Shown piece after piece: positions 1-7,896 of a stretch of DNA of 16,078 nt. Position 1 is the stretch's first letter. Every line of letters starts with the position of its first letter. Source of the DNA: Syntrophales bacterium (lineage in GTDB: Bacteria; Desulfobacterota; Syntrophia; Syntrophales; UBA2251); NCBI GenBank assembly GCA_023230905.1, contig JALNWL010000036.1, positions 1 through 16,078 of the forward strand, written 5' to 3'. Position numbers and translations under genes: made by a program. The notes below the pieces were generated by a model. That model worked only from the letters and a program-made list of their open reading frames with translations, ran no database searches and was not told the DNA's origin.

Positions 1-103
1 CGTAAAAGGGGGTGGGCCGGTCCCAGACCGCTTCCGCGAGCGCCGTGACGACGGCCTCCAGCGTCTCCTGCTCCGCCGCGAGATCGCCGATGAGGTCCGT
101 CAT
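1..103 (-). CDS. TIGR03084-like DinB-fold protein, N-terminus only
   Basis: Only the first 34 codons lie in the window; the gene continues off the left edge. The peptide begins MTDLIGDLAAEQETLEAVV and reaches a WDRPTP motif. This is the usual opening of the TIGR03084 family, relatives of the mycothiol-dependent maleylpyruvate isomerase / DinB four-helix metal-binding fold. The start at 103 is chosen because the family begins with this kind of M-T-D-L peptide; a GGAG lies close upstream, with AGGCAGG a little further off. The open frame extends upstream toward the flavoprotein stop without another good start. It lies 64 bases downstream of the flavoprotein on the same strand with no terminator visible, so co-transcription is likely. 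Its metal-binding histidines would lie outside the window, and its substrate is unknown. Confidence 0.72.
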   Translation of the reverse strand, partial: MTDLIGDLAAEQETLEAVVTALAEAVWDRPTPFY

Positions 104-167
104 CTCCGCCTGCCTTTCGTCCGCCGCGGGGGCCTGTGCGCCCGCTGGGTGGAACGCGCCGAAAAAC

Positions 168-1571
168 TCATTTTCCCTTGAGTTCTTTCAGGATCAGGTC
201 CGCGCAGAGCATGCCGCTCTGGGCGGCGCTGTTAATGGCGAGGCCCCGGCCCCGGTAGGTGTCGCCGGCGAAGTAGAGGTTGGGGATCCCCGGCGCCTTG
301 AGCCCCGGTTTGAAATTCCCCACGAGGCCCGGCTGGCGGGCCAGACCGTCGCAGCCGTCCACGTAATAGGGCAGACGCCATTCCGTCTTCGCTTCGATCC
401 CCGGGAACATGTCTTTCAGATCTTCCCAGTGGCGCTTGAGGAGCCGTTGACGCATGAACTTGTCCGAGGCCTCCGCGTGCTCGCAGACCAGGTCCGTGTG
501 GATAACCTGCTTTCCCGCCGGGGCCACGTGCTCGGAGAAATTCGAGGCCGGGAAGGCCTGGAAGGGAAAACCGGCGTGCCGGGTTTTCAGGGCGCTGAAG
601 AAGCATTTCTTCCGGGGATCCACCACCGGCTCCTTCAGGCCGATCATGAAGCCGATCAGCCCCGTGATCTCATGCTGGATGTCGGTGATGCGCTTGACCC
701 ACCAGCGCGGCAGGGGGCTCGTGACGGGGTTGAAATCCAGGATCTGGGACAGCTTGTAGATGGGCAGGGCGCACACCACCCGCTCGGCGGTCAACAGCTC
801 CGTTTCGAAGATCCGGTATTCCTCCTGGTAGATGTGCTTCTGCGCGGGGACCCGCACGCCCGCGGCCCGGCCGTCCGCAACGCCCACCTCCTGGACGTCG
901 CAGTTGAGGCGGATCTCGCCGCCCCCCTCCCGGATGACCTCGGCCAGTCCGCGGGTGACCCCCTCCATGCCGTCCCGCGGGTAGCTTGCCTGCAGGGCCT
1001 GGCGGGTCTTCAGGAGGTTCTCCCGCGCGATGTAGAGGACCTCGCCCGCGGCCATGTCGATGGCGTGCGGGATGGTCGTCATGATCATCCCGAGATCGGT
1101 GAAGAGTTCCCGGACCGGGGCCTGGGGAACGTTTTCATGGAGCCATTCGGCAAGCGACCGGTCGTCCCACGCCTCGATCTCGGCGTCGCTCAGCGTGGCG
1201 ATCTTCTGCATCAGATCACGGAAGGCGGCCTTGTCCTCCCGGGTCATGGGGACGAGCTCCGCCACGCTGACGAACTTTTCCCCGTTCCAGATGTCCACGG
1301 TGTCGCTGAAGGGCGCCCAAGCCACCTTCTTTCCCACCCGCTCGTTCAGGGCGTTACAGGTGGACTTCTCCCCGAGCTCGATCATGTGCAGGCCGATCTC
1401 GACCCGCCAGCCCGCGGACGGATAGCCGTCATAGCTCATCATTCTCCCGCCGAACTTGGGAAAACGGTCGAGAACGAGAACCTTCTGCCCGGCCTCCCTG
1501 GTCAGGATCGCCCCAACCCCCAGGCCGGCGATCCCCGCCCCGACGACAATCGTATCGTACGGCTTGGTCAT
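168..1571 (-). CDS. FAD-dependent oxidoreductase, phytoene desaturase-like
   Basis: This is a 467-aa flavoprotein of the phytoene desaturase / amine oxidase superfamily. It has an N-terminal Rossmann dinucleotide-binding motif GAGIAG at residues 11-16 followed by VLVLDR, and an FGGR motif at 40-43 typical of the flavin-contacting loop. YPRDGM (197-202) matches the family's substrate-domain signature region. The C-terminal FAGDTYRGRG (434-443) is the second FAD-binding motif, followed by a helix ending NSAAQSGMLCADLI. Length is normal for the family, and no signal peptide or clear membrane helix is visible. The ATG at 1571 has a strong AAGGAGGAG ribosome site upstream. It probably desaturates or oxidises a lipid-like or alicyclic substrate. 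Homologues in anaerobes are usually annotated only as NAD(P)/FAD-dependent oxidoreductase, and no carotenoid genes are nearby, so a role in carotenoid synthesis is not supported. Confidence 0.88.
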   Translation of the reverse strand: MTKPYDTIVVGAGIAGLGVGAILTREAGQKVLVLDRFPKFGGRMMSYDGYPSAGWRVEIGLHMIELGEKSTCNALNERVGKKVAWAPFSDTVDIWNGEKFVSVAELVPMTREDKAAFRDLMQKIATLSDAEIEAWDDRSLAEWLHENVPQAPVRELFTDLGMIMTTIPHAIDMAAGEVLYIARENLLKTRQALQASYPRDGMEGVTRGLAEVIREGGGEIRLNCDVQEVGVADGRAAGVRVPAQKHIYQEEYRIFETELLTAERVVCALPIYKLSQILDFNPVTSPLPRWWVKRITDIQHEITGLIGFMIGLKEPVVDPRKKCFFSALKTRHAGFPFQAFPASNFSEHVAPAGKQVIHTDLVCEHAEASDKFMRQRLLKRHWEDLKDMFPGIEAKTEWRLPYYVDGCDGLARQPGLVGNFKPGLKAPGIPNLYFAGDTYRGRGLAINSAAQSGMLCADLILKELKGK

Positions 1572-1715
1572 GATTCTCCTCCTTCACGTGGTTTGCTGCG
1601 ACGGCTTGTCCGGCCGGTGGCGTTCGATCCACGTCCTGACGAGTGCCTCCGAAGGACGCACCGTAACTTACCAGATGTCGAGGGCCTTCCTCAAGCAAAA
1701 CCTTCCCGGGCAGCG

Positions 1716-1745
1716 AAAAACATCCCGCCGCTCGCGGCAGGCGGG
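1716..1745 (-). terminator. Leftward terminator-like hairpin in divergent spacer
   Basis: Read on the minus strand, CCCGCC (complement of 1740-1745) pairs with GGCGGG (complement of 1724-1729). An alternative inner CCG/CGG stem can also form. ATG then TTTTT follows (complement of 1716-1723). This has the form of a Rho-independent terminator, yet no leftward gene ends here; the flavoprotein starts about 145 bases further on. It could be an attenuator in the flavoprotein leader, the end of a small RNA, or an insulator against antisense transcription from the MBL side. Confidence 0.45.
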
Positions 1746-1789
1746 TCTTCCGCCCCGGTGTCGGAGGGAACAAGGCCCGGGCGCGGGAC

Positions 1790-1828
1790 GCAAAATTGCC
1801 TTGCAAAATGACGGACTCCGTGCAAAAT
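1790..1828. repeat. Three GCAAAAT direct repeats with a short dyad
   Basis: GCAAAAT occurs at 1790-1796, 1803-1809 and 1822-1828, start-to-start distances 13 and 19 bases. Between the second and third copies lies the dyad ACGGA-C-TCCGT (1811-1821). These AT-rich words stand out against very GC-rich surroundings and sit midway between divergent genes. A regulator binding region or promoter element is the likeliest reading. I do not recognise the cognate regulator. Confidence 0.4.
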
Positions 1829-1951
1829 TCACGGCGCATGCCGTTGCCGGTCGGCGGATCCGTTGCTGGAGCCTGATGCGGCGGCATCGCGTTTTTCAAA
1901 GACCCCAAGGAACGCGGACGCGTTTTTGACTTCATCGAGAGGATCACCGAA

Positions 1952-3559
1952 ATGAAAATCAAGTTCATGGGAGCGGCGCGGACGGTGACCGGTTCGTGCT
2001 TCATCGTCGAGGCGGCGGGTCACCGCTTCGCCGTCGACTGCGGCATGCATCAGGGCAACGCCGAGATCGACCAGCGCAACTGGGAGGTGGACCTCTACGA
2101 TCCGGCTGGGATCGAGTTCTTCATCATCACGCACGCCCACATCGATCACTCGGGGCTGATTCCCCGGATGGTGCAGAAGGGGTTTCACGGGCCGATCTAC
2201 ATGACGCCGCCGACAAAGGATCTCCTTCAGGTGATGCTCCTGGACAGCGCCCACATCCAGGAAACGGAGGCCCAGTGGAAGACGAAGAGGCGGCTCAGGC
2301 ACGGGGACAAGCGCATCCAGCCCCTCTATACCCAGAAGGACGCCCAAGCGTCTTTTCCCCTGTTCGAGTCCGTTCCTTACGAGAAGGTGTTCGACCCCTG
2401 CGACGGCGTGAGGGTCAACCTCCGCGACGCCGGCCACATCCTGGGGGCGGCCCTGGCGGAACTCCGGATCCGGGATAACGGCGCCGACACGAAGCTCGTC
2501 TTTTCCGGCGACCTCGGGCGTCCGTCCCAGCTCATGATGAAGGACCCCAGCGTCGTGGAGGAGGCGGACATCCTCTTCATGGAATCCACGTACGGGAACC
2601 GGAACCACAAGAACGAGGACGCAAGCCTGGACGAACTCGCCCAAGCCGTGGCCTACAGCCATGAACGGGGGGAGAAGGTGATCATCCCGGCCTTCGCCGT
2701 GGAGCGGACGCAGGAAATGATCTATTCCCTGCACCTCCTGGAAAAGAGCGGCCGGTTGCCCAAGGACATGCCCGTATTCGTTGACAGCCCACTTGCCATT
2801 GCGGCGACGGAGATCTTCCGGCGCCACAAACATCAATTCGATGCGGAGGCCCAGGCGCTGCTCGCCCGAGGCGAGGATCCGCTGACGCTGCCCGGCCTGC
2901 GCTATACCCAGAGCACCCAGGACTCGATCGACATCAACGCCGTTGCCGGTCCCGCGGTCGTCATCTCCGCGAGCGGTATGGCCAATGCGGGCCGGATCAA
3001 GCATCACCTGCGTCACAACCTCTGGCGGGAGGGGGCGAGCATCGTGTTCGTCGGCTTCCAGGCGGCGGGAACGACGGGGCGCCGGATCATCGACGGGGCG
3101 GAGAAGGTGCGGCTCTTCGGCGAGGACGTCGCCGTCAAGGCGAAGGTCTTCACGATCAACGGTTTTTCCGCCCACGCCGGCCAGACGCAACTGCTCGACT
3201 GGTTCGCCCACTTCCGGAACCCGGCCATGCAACTTTTTCTCGTCCACGGAGAATACACGGCCCAGCAGGCGTTGGCGGGTCTCATCGAGGAGCGCTTCGG
3301 GATCAAGGCCGTCATCCCGGATTATCTGGAAGAGACGACCCTCAACCGTGGCGAGGCGCTTAAGCGCATGGAATTCCCCGAGCAGGCCGCGCCCCGGATC
3401 GACTGGGAGTACCTCATCGCCGACGTGGAGGCGAAACTGGCCCATCTGAAAGAACGGCAGGCGAACATCGAAGGCAAGGCCCGAGTGGAACAGACGGACC
3501 TCCGGGATCGTTTGCTCGAAGTGAACCGGAGCCTGATGCAGCTCATCTCGGAGAGCTGA
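1952..3559 (+). CDS. MBL-fold beta-CASP ribonuclease-family protein
   Basis: This 535-aa protein has the full domain order of prokaryotic CPSF73/YSH1-type metallo-beta-lactamase RNA-processing proteins. The metal motif HAHIDHSG lies at 61-68, GHILG at 161-165 and FSGDLGR at 184-190 with the ligand Asp. The beta-CASP region follows, from ESTYGNR (211-217) to SGMANAGRI (341-349). The C-terminal RMMBL part has FSAHAG (405-410) and LVHGE (430-434). All expected metal ligands are present, so it should be an active two-zinc hydrolase, most likely an RNA endo- or exonuclease in the cytoplasm. The ATG at 1952 follows GAGAGGA at good spacing. About 75 C-terminal residues beyond RMMBL are charged and helical-looking. 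It lies 24 bases upstream of the transporter genes. Co-transcription is likely, but a functional link is not evident. Confidence 0.93.
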   Translation: MKIKFMGAARTVTGSCFIVEAAGHRFAVDCGMHQGNAEIDQRNWEVDLYDPAGIEFFIITHAHIDHSGLIPRMVQKGFHGPIYMTPPTKDLLQVMLLDSAHIQETEAQWKTKRRLRHGDKRIQPLYTQKDAQASFPLFESVPYEKVFDPCDGVRVNLRDAGHILGAALAELRIRDNGADTKLVFSGDLGRPSQLMMKDPSVVEEADILFMESTYGNRNHKNEDASLDELAQAVAYSHERGEKVIIPAFAVERTQEMIYSLHLLEKSGRLPKDMPVFVDSPLAIAATEIFRRHKHQFDAEAQALLARGEDPLTLPGLRYTQSTQDSIDINAVAGPAVVISASGMANAGRIKHHLRHNLWREGASIVFVGFQAAGTTGRRIIDGAEKVRLFGEDVAVKAKVFTINGFSAHAGQTQLLDWFAHFRNPAMQLFLVHGEYTAQQALAGLIEERFGIKAVIPDYLEETTLNRGEALKRMEFPEQAAPRIDWEYLIADVEAKLAHLKERQANIEGKARVEQTDLRDRLLEVNRSLMQLISES

Positions 3560-3583
3560 CCGTCCCGGACAGGGGGACACCCG

Positions 3584-4798
3584 ATGGCAGAAGACCTTTC
3601 CCGGCTGAAGATCGACAAGTCGGCGCAGGCCCTACGGCCGGCGAGGCGGCGCGCATTTCTCCTGCCGGTCCTGATCCTGCTCGTTGCGGTCATCCTCGCC
3701 GCGCTTTACGTCCTCGGCGTCCTGAAGCCGGCGTCCGCCGTGCAGACGGCGACGGTCTCTTTCGTCTACCCCTCCCAGAATTTCACGGTGCTCAACGCCA
3801 GCGGATACATTGTCGCCCAACGCAAAGCGGCAGTCGCGTCGAAGGCCACCGGCCGGCTGACGTCCCTCTGGGTGGAGGAGGGGAGCCGGGTGACCCGGGG
3901 GCGGGTCATCGCCCAACTGGAAAGCGACGATGCGGAGGCCAGCCGGGATCAAGCGGCGGCGAACCTATCCGTGAGCCGGGCCAGCCTGAATCAGGCGAAG
4001 ACGGTGCTGGAGGATGCGGCGCGGGATTACGACCGCAACCGGCGGCTGCTCGAAAAGGGCATCGTTGCCCGCAATGCCTTCGATCTGGCCGAAACCCGAT
4101 ACCGGAGCGCCCAGGCGGCCGTGACCGGCGCCGAAGCAGCGATCCGAGCCGCCGCGGCCGGGCTGCAGGGTGCGAACGTCGCCCTGGAATACACCCGGAT
4201 TCGCGCGCCCTTCGACGCCGTGGTCCTCACGAAGAACGCCGACATCGGAGATATCGTCACCCCGCTGGGGGCGGCGGCCAACGCCAAGGCGGCCGTGGTG
4301 ACGATTGCGGATCTCGGGTCGCTGGTCGTGGAGGTGGACGTCTCGGAGGCGAACATCGGACGGGTGACCGTTGGGCAGCCCTGCGAGATTCAGCTGGACG
4401 CGATTCCGGACGAGCGGTTCCCCGGGAGGGTCCATATGATCGTGCCCACCGTGGACCGGAGCAAGGCGGCGGTCATGGTCAAGGTCCGGTTCCTGAACAC
4501 GGACCCCCGCAGGCTCCCGGATATGAGCGCGAAGGTCGCCTTCCTGACCCGGCCGGTGGGGCCGGACGAGGGGAAGCCGCGGCTGGGCGTGCCCCGCGCG
4601 GCCGTCGTGAAGCGGGGAGGTCGGCAGGTCGTCTACGTCGTTCAAGGCGGCCGCGTCCGGGAAACGGACATCCGGACGGGCCGCGGGCTCGGGGAGATGA
4701 TCGAGGTGGCGGGCGGGCCGAAGGCGGGCGAGAAGGTGGTCGTGAATCCGCCGGCCGCGCTCGGGGACGGCGGGCGGATCGAGGTGGCGGAACCGTGA
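3584..4798 (+). CDS. MacA-like periplasmic adaptor (membrane fusion protein)
   Basis: This 404-aa protein belongs to the HlyD/MacA membrane fusion family, which bridges an inner-membrane ABC transporter to an outer-membrane channel. A basic cytoplasmic N-terminus (RRR at 21-23) precedes one membrane anchor at about 24-46. A first lipoyl half-motif (about 80-112) follows, then an Ala/Arg/Gln-rich alpha-helical hairpin (about 115-195), and a second lipoyl half around YTRIRAPFDAVV (203-214). Beta-barrel and membrane-proximal domains run to the end. It lacks a lipobox, so it is anchored by the helix rather than as a lipoprotein. The ATG at 3584 is preceded by AGGGGG. Its stop overlaps the GTG start of the ATPase gene by four bases, showing translational coupling. 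No outer-membrane TolC-type gene lies in the window. Confidence 0.92.
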   Translation: MAEDLSRLKIDKSAQALRPARRRAFLLPVLILLVAVILAALYVLGVLKPASAVQTATVSFVYPSQNFTVLNASGYIVAQRKAAVASKATGRLTSLWVEEGSRVTRGRVIAQLESDDAEASRDQAAANLSVSRASLNQAKTVLEDAARDYDRNRRLLEKGIVARNAFDLAETRYRSAQAAVTGAEAAIRAAAAGLQGANVALEYTRIRAPFDAVVLTKNADIGDIVTPLGAAANAKAAVVTIADLGSLVVEVDVSEANIGRVTVGQPCEIQLDAIPDERFPGRVHMIVPTVDRSKAAVMVKVRFLNTDPRRLPDMSAKVAFLTRPVGPDEGKPRLGVPRAAVVKRGGRQVVYVVQGGRVRETDIRTGRGLGEMIEVAGGPKAGEKVVVNPPAALGDGGRIEVAEP

Positions 4799-5508
4799 CG
4801 ACGGAAGCGCCGGCACCCATCATCGACGTGCAGGGGGTCAGCAAGTCCTACCGGCGGGGGGAGCTGGTGGTGCCGGTTCTGCACGACATCACCTTCACCA
4901 TCGCCCCCGGCGAGTTCCTATCCCTCATGGGGCCGTCGGGCTCGGGCAAGAGCACGCTCTTGAACCTCGTCGCCGGCATCGACCACGTCGACGGCGGCCG
5001 CATCATTGTCGAAGGCGTGGACATCACCCGGCTCACCGAAACCGAACTGGCCCGGTGGCGGGCGAATTCCGTCGGGTTCATCTTCCAGTTCTACAACCTG
5101 ATCCCCGTGCTGACCGCCCTGGAAAACGTGGAGCTGCCCCTGCACCTGTCGGGGCTTTCCCGGCGGGCGCGCCGGGAGCACGCCCTGACGGCCCTGGACC
5201 TCGTCGGCCTGTCCCACCGCCTCGATCATTTTCCCGGCCAGCTCTCCGGCGGGGAGCAGCAGCGCGTCGCCATCGCCCGGGCGGTCGTCACCGACCCGAC
5301 GGTGCTCGTGGCGGACGAGCCGACGGGTGACCTCGACCGGGTTTCGGCCGGGGAGGTCCTGGACATGATGGCACGCCTGAACCGGGAGCTGGGCAAGACG
5401 ATCGTCATGGTGACCCACGACCCGCGGGCGGCCGCACGCGCGCATCTGAAGCGCCACCTGGACAAGGGAGTCCTGAGCGCCGATGATCCTTCTGAGAATC
5501 CTGATTAG
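4795..5508 (+). CDS. ABC transporter ATPase, MacB/LolD type
   Basis: This 237-aa nucleotide-binding subunit has Walker A GPSGSGKS (46-53), Q-loop Gln98 in FIFQFYNLIP, signature LSGGEQQR (150-157), Walker B with catalytic Glu in VLVADEPTGDLD (170-181) and the switch histidine in VTHD (His208). The FQFYNLIP and EPTGDLD wording places it with the LolD/MacB/FtsE group, which drives mechanotransmission rather than substrate passage through the membrane. The start is GTG at 4795, overlapping the adaptor stop as GTGA. Its last 26 bases overlap the first permease. It should dimerise and energise the two permeases that follow. The substrate cannot be read from the sequence; macrolides, peptides, lipids or lipoproteins are known for the family. 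Confidence 0.94.
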   Translation: MTTEAPAPIIDVQGVSKSYRRGELVVPVLHDITFTIAPGEFLSLMGPSGSGKSTLLNLVAGIDHVDGGRIIVEGVDITRLTETELARWRANSVGFIFQFYNLIPVLTALENVELPLHLSGLSRRARREHALTALDLVGLSHRLDHFPGQLSGGEQQRVAIARAVVTDPTVLVADEPTGDLDRVSAGEVLDMMARLNRELGKTIVMVTHDPRAAARAHLKRHLDKGVLSADDPSENPD

Positions 5509-6640
5509 AAACGCCTTCCGGAACCGCCTGCGGACGGGGCTGACGATCCTCGGGATCACCATCGCGATCCTGGCCTTCGGCCTTCTGCGCACGGTCGTGA
5601 GCGCCTGGTACGCGGGTGTGGCCGCCTCCTCCGCCACCCGTCTCGTGACGCGCAACGCCGTCTCCCTCATCTTTCCCCTGCCGCTGGCCTACAAGGACAA
5701 GATCCGCCAGGTCGACGGTGTTTCCCACGTGTCCTGGGGAAACTGGTTCGGGGGGATCTACATCAGCGAGAAGAACTTCTTCGCCAATTTCTGCGTGGAC
5801 CCTCGTAGTTACCTGGCCCTGTATCCCGAATACATCCTGTCCGATCGGGACAGGAAGGCCTTCCTGTCCGACCGCAAGGGGTTCATCGCGGGCCGCAAGC
5901 TCGCCGACCGGTTCGGCTGGAAGCCAGGCGACACGGTGACGCTCAAGGGCGTCATCTTTCCCGGCAACTGGGATTTCGTCCTGCGGGGGGTCTACCGCGG
6001 CCGAGACCGGACCATCGACGAGACCCAGTTTCTCTTCCAGTGGGACTACCTCAACGAAACGGTGAGGCAGCGCTACCCCAGCCGCGCCGACCAGGTTGGC
6101 TTCTACATGATCGGGGTGGCGAGCCCCGAGCGGGCGGCGGATGTCGCGGGGTCCATCGACCGGCTCTTCAAGAATTCCCTGGCCGAGACGCTGACTGAGA
6201 CGGAAAAGGCCTTCCAGCTCGGCTTCATCGCCATGACGGAGGCGATCGTCATGGCCATTCAGCTCGTCTCCATCGTGATCATCGTCATTATCATGGCGGT
6301 GGTCGCGAACACGATGGCCATGACGACGCGGGAGCGGATCGGGGATTACGCCATCCTGAAGACCCTGGGGTTCGGCGGCCGGCAGATCGCCCTCCTCATC
6401 TTCGGCGAGGCCCTGGTCATCACCGGGATCGGCGCCGCCATCGGGATGGCCCTGACCTATCCGGCGGCCCGGGCCTTCGGCAGCACACTGTCCAACTTCT
6501 TTCCCGTCTTCAACGTCGCGCGCGAGACCCTCTGGCTCGATCTCGGAGCGGCGCTCGTCGTGGCCGTCGCGGCGGCGGTGATTCCCACGCAGCGGGCGAT
6601 CGGGATCCGTATCGCCGACGGCCTGCGGAGGATCGGCTGA
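5483..6640 (+). CDS. FtsX/MacB-type ABC permease, first of a pair
   Basis: This 385-aa inner-membrane permease has the typical FtsX-like plan. One membrane helix at about 19-39 is followed by a roughly 210-residue periplasmic domain of MacB type. Three C-terminal helices follow at about 250-278, 305-327 and 348-367. The cytoplasmic loop TTRERIGDYAILKTLGF (281-297) is the conserved coupling segment that touches the ATPase. The ATG at 5483 lies inside the ATPase gene (26-base overlap), and the stop shares one base with the next permease start. The following gene is a second, divergent copy of the same architecture, so the functional unit is probably a heterodimer. Confidence 0.9.
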   Translation: MILLRILIRNAFRNRLRTGLTILGITIAILAFGLLRTVVSAWYAGVAASSATRLVTRNAVSLIFPLPLAYKDKIRQVDGVSHVSWGNWFGGIYISEKNFFANFCVDPRSYLALYPEYILSDRDRKAFLSDRKGFIAGRKLADRFGWKPGDTVTLKGVIFPGNWDFVLRGVYRGRDRTIDETQFLFQWDYLNETVRQRYPSRADQVGFYMIGVASPERAADVAGSIDRLFKNSLAETLTETEKAFQLGFIAMTEAIVMAIQLVSIVIIVIIMAVVANTMAMTTRERIGDYAILKTLGFGGRQIALLIFGEALVITGIGAAIGMALTYPAARAFGSTLSNFFPVFNVARETLWLDLGAALVVAVAAAVIPTQRAIGIRIADGLRRIG

Positions 6641-7806
6641 TGGCGGTGCCTTTCTCCTACAGCCTCCGCAACCTCTGGACCCGGCGCATGACCACGATCC
6701 TGACGGTCGCCGGCATGGCCCTCGTGGTGTTCGTCTTCGCCACGATCCTGATGCTCGCCGAAGGTCTCGAACGGACCCTCGTCGAGACGGGATCGGCGGA
6801 CAATGTCGTCGTGATCCGCAAGGGGTCGGCCTCCGAGGTCATGAGCGGCGTGGAGCGCGCGCAGGCGGCGGTCGTCGAGGTCCAGCCGGAGGTCGCCGTC
6901 GGCCGCGACGGCCGGAGACTGCTCGCCAAGGAACTCGTCGTGCTCATCGCCCTGCCGAAACGGGGGAACGGAAAGGCGTCAAACGTCGTCCTGAGGGGGG
7001 TCGGCCCCGCGTCCCTGGAGCTGCGTCCCCAGGTCCGCCTGGTGGCGGGACGGCTGCCGCGAATGGGGTCCTCGGAGGTGATGGCCGGGCGGAGCGTCGT
7101 GAAGGGTTTTCAGGGCGTTGGGCTGAACGAGCGGGTCTGCTGCGGCCTGCGCGACTGGCGGGTCGTGGGGGTCTTCGATGCGGGGAACACCGGCTTCAGC
7201 TCGGAGATCTGGGGGGACGCGGACCAGTTCATGCAGGCCTTCCGCCGGCCCGCCTACTCCTCCGTCCTCTTCAAGCTTCGGGATGCCCGGGAATTTCCGG
7301 CCGTCAAGGCGCGCCTGGAGACGGACCCCCGCCTGCCCCTCGAGGCGAAGCGGGAGACGCGCTACTACCTGGACCAGTCGGAGATCATGGCCAAGTTCCT
7401 CCGCATCCTCGGCGTCTCCCTGACGGTCATTTTCTCGATCGGCGCCATGCTCGGGGCCATGATTACCATGTACTCGGCCGTCGCCAACCGGACCGCCGAG
7501 ATCGGGACGCTGCGCGCCCTGGGCTTCCGTCGCCGGAACATCCTGATCGCCTTCCTGATGGAGTCGCTGCTGCTGGGCTTCATCGGCGGGGCGGTCGGCA
7601 TCGCCTGCTCGTCCCTGACCCAACTGCTGACGATCTCGACGCTGAACTTCCAGACCTTCTCCGAACTGGCCTTCCGGTTCACCCTGAGCCCGGCGATCGC
7701 CGCCCAGGCGATGGGTTTTTCCCTCGGGATGGGCTTCATCGGCGGGGTTCTGCCCGCCCTCCGGGCCTCGCGCCTGAACATCGTCGACGCCCTGCGGGCC
7801 GTGTAG
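6640..7806 (+). CDS. FtsX/MacB-type ABC permease, second of a pair
   Basis: This 388-aa permease has the same plan as its upstream partner: an N-terminal helix at about 18-40, a periplasmic MacB-like domain, then three helices at about 267-291, 311-333 and 348-372. The coupling loop ANRTAEIGTLRALGFRRRN (about 282-300) corresponds to the equivalent loop in the partner. The C-terminus PALRASRLNIVDALRAV is the classical ending of this family. Two adjacent cysteines in the periplasmic domain (VCCGLRDW, about 167) are unusual and could form a disulphide. Start ATG overlaps the previous stop by one base (TGATG). It is the last gene of the rightward run and converges on the aminotransferase across an 80-base gap. 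Confidence 0.9.
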   Translation: MAVPFSYSLRNLWTRRMTTILTVAGMALVVFVFATILMLAEGLERTLVETGSADNVVVIRKGSASEVMSGVERAQAAVVEVQPEVAVGRDGRRLLAKELVVLIALPKRGNGKASNVVLRGVGPASLELRPQVRLVAGRLPRMGSSEVMAGRSVVKGFQGVGLNERVCCGLRDWRVVGVFDAGNTGFSSEIWGDADQFMQAFRRPAYSSVLFKLRDAREFPAVKARLETDPRLPLEAKRETRYYLDQSEIMAKFLRILGVSLTVIFSIGAMLGAMITMYSAVANRTAEIGTLRALGFRRRNILIAFLMESLLLGFIGGAVGIACSSLTQLLTISTLNFQTFSELAFRFTLSPAIAAQAMGFSLGMGFIGGVLPALRASRLNIVDALRAV

Positions 7807-7876
7807 AAAACCCGGCCGATCTTCGTTCAAGGGTCCGCGATCGGAGGGGGGTAGCGGCCGCGCCTGTTCCGAAATT

Positions 7877-7896
7877 CCTCCGGCCCTCAACGGAGG
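7877..7896 (-). terminator. Possible weak terminator of the leftward operon
   Basis: CCTCCG (7877-7882) and CGGAGG (7891-7896) can pair around an 8-base loop. On the minus strand the stem is followed by AATTTC. The hairpin overlaps the aminotransferase stop codon. The T-tract is poor, so this is a tentative call. In the same 80-base convergent gap, CCGATC (7816-7821) and GATCGG (7839-7844) could also pair, with a long loop and no T-tract. Confidence 0.25.

Larger units (their letters stand above)
1572..1951. promoter_or_regulatory. Divergent intergenic spacer
   Basis: This 380-base non-coding spacer separates the leftward flavoprotein from the rightward MBL gene and must carry promoters for both. 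Frames open across it in several directions have low-complexity, Arg/Pro-rich translations and no credible family features, so I call no gene. It contains a run of three GCAAAAT repeats, a short ACGGA/TCCGT dyad and a leftward terminator-like hairpin. A weak leftward promoter candidate is TTGAGG (complement of 1689-1694) with TAAGTT (complement of 1665-1670) at 18-base spacing. No strong sigma70 promoter stands out for the rightward gene. TTGCAA at 1801-1806 with CAAAAT at 1823-1828 is a weak possibility. Confidence 0.5.

Noticed and set aside
12..1811. 599-codon open frame on the plus strand across the flavoprotein gene
   Set aside because: Its translation is Gly/Asp/Arg/Pro-rich with no motifs and it is antisense to a clear FAD oxidoreductase. 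High GC content creates such long shadows.
1829..3580. 583-codon minus-strand frame across the MBL gene
   Set aside because: It is antisense to a well-supported beta-CASP protein, with no recognisable domain or ribosome site.
7807..7886. Bidirectional terminator in the convergent gap
   Set aside because: The 6-bp stem CCGATC/GATCGG has a 17-base loop and no T-tract on either side, so it is too weak to call for the rightward operon.
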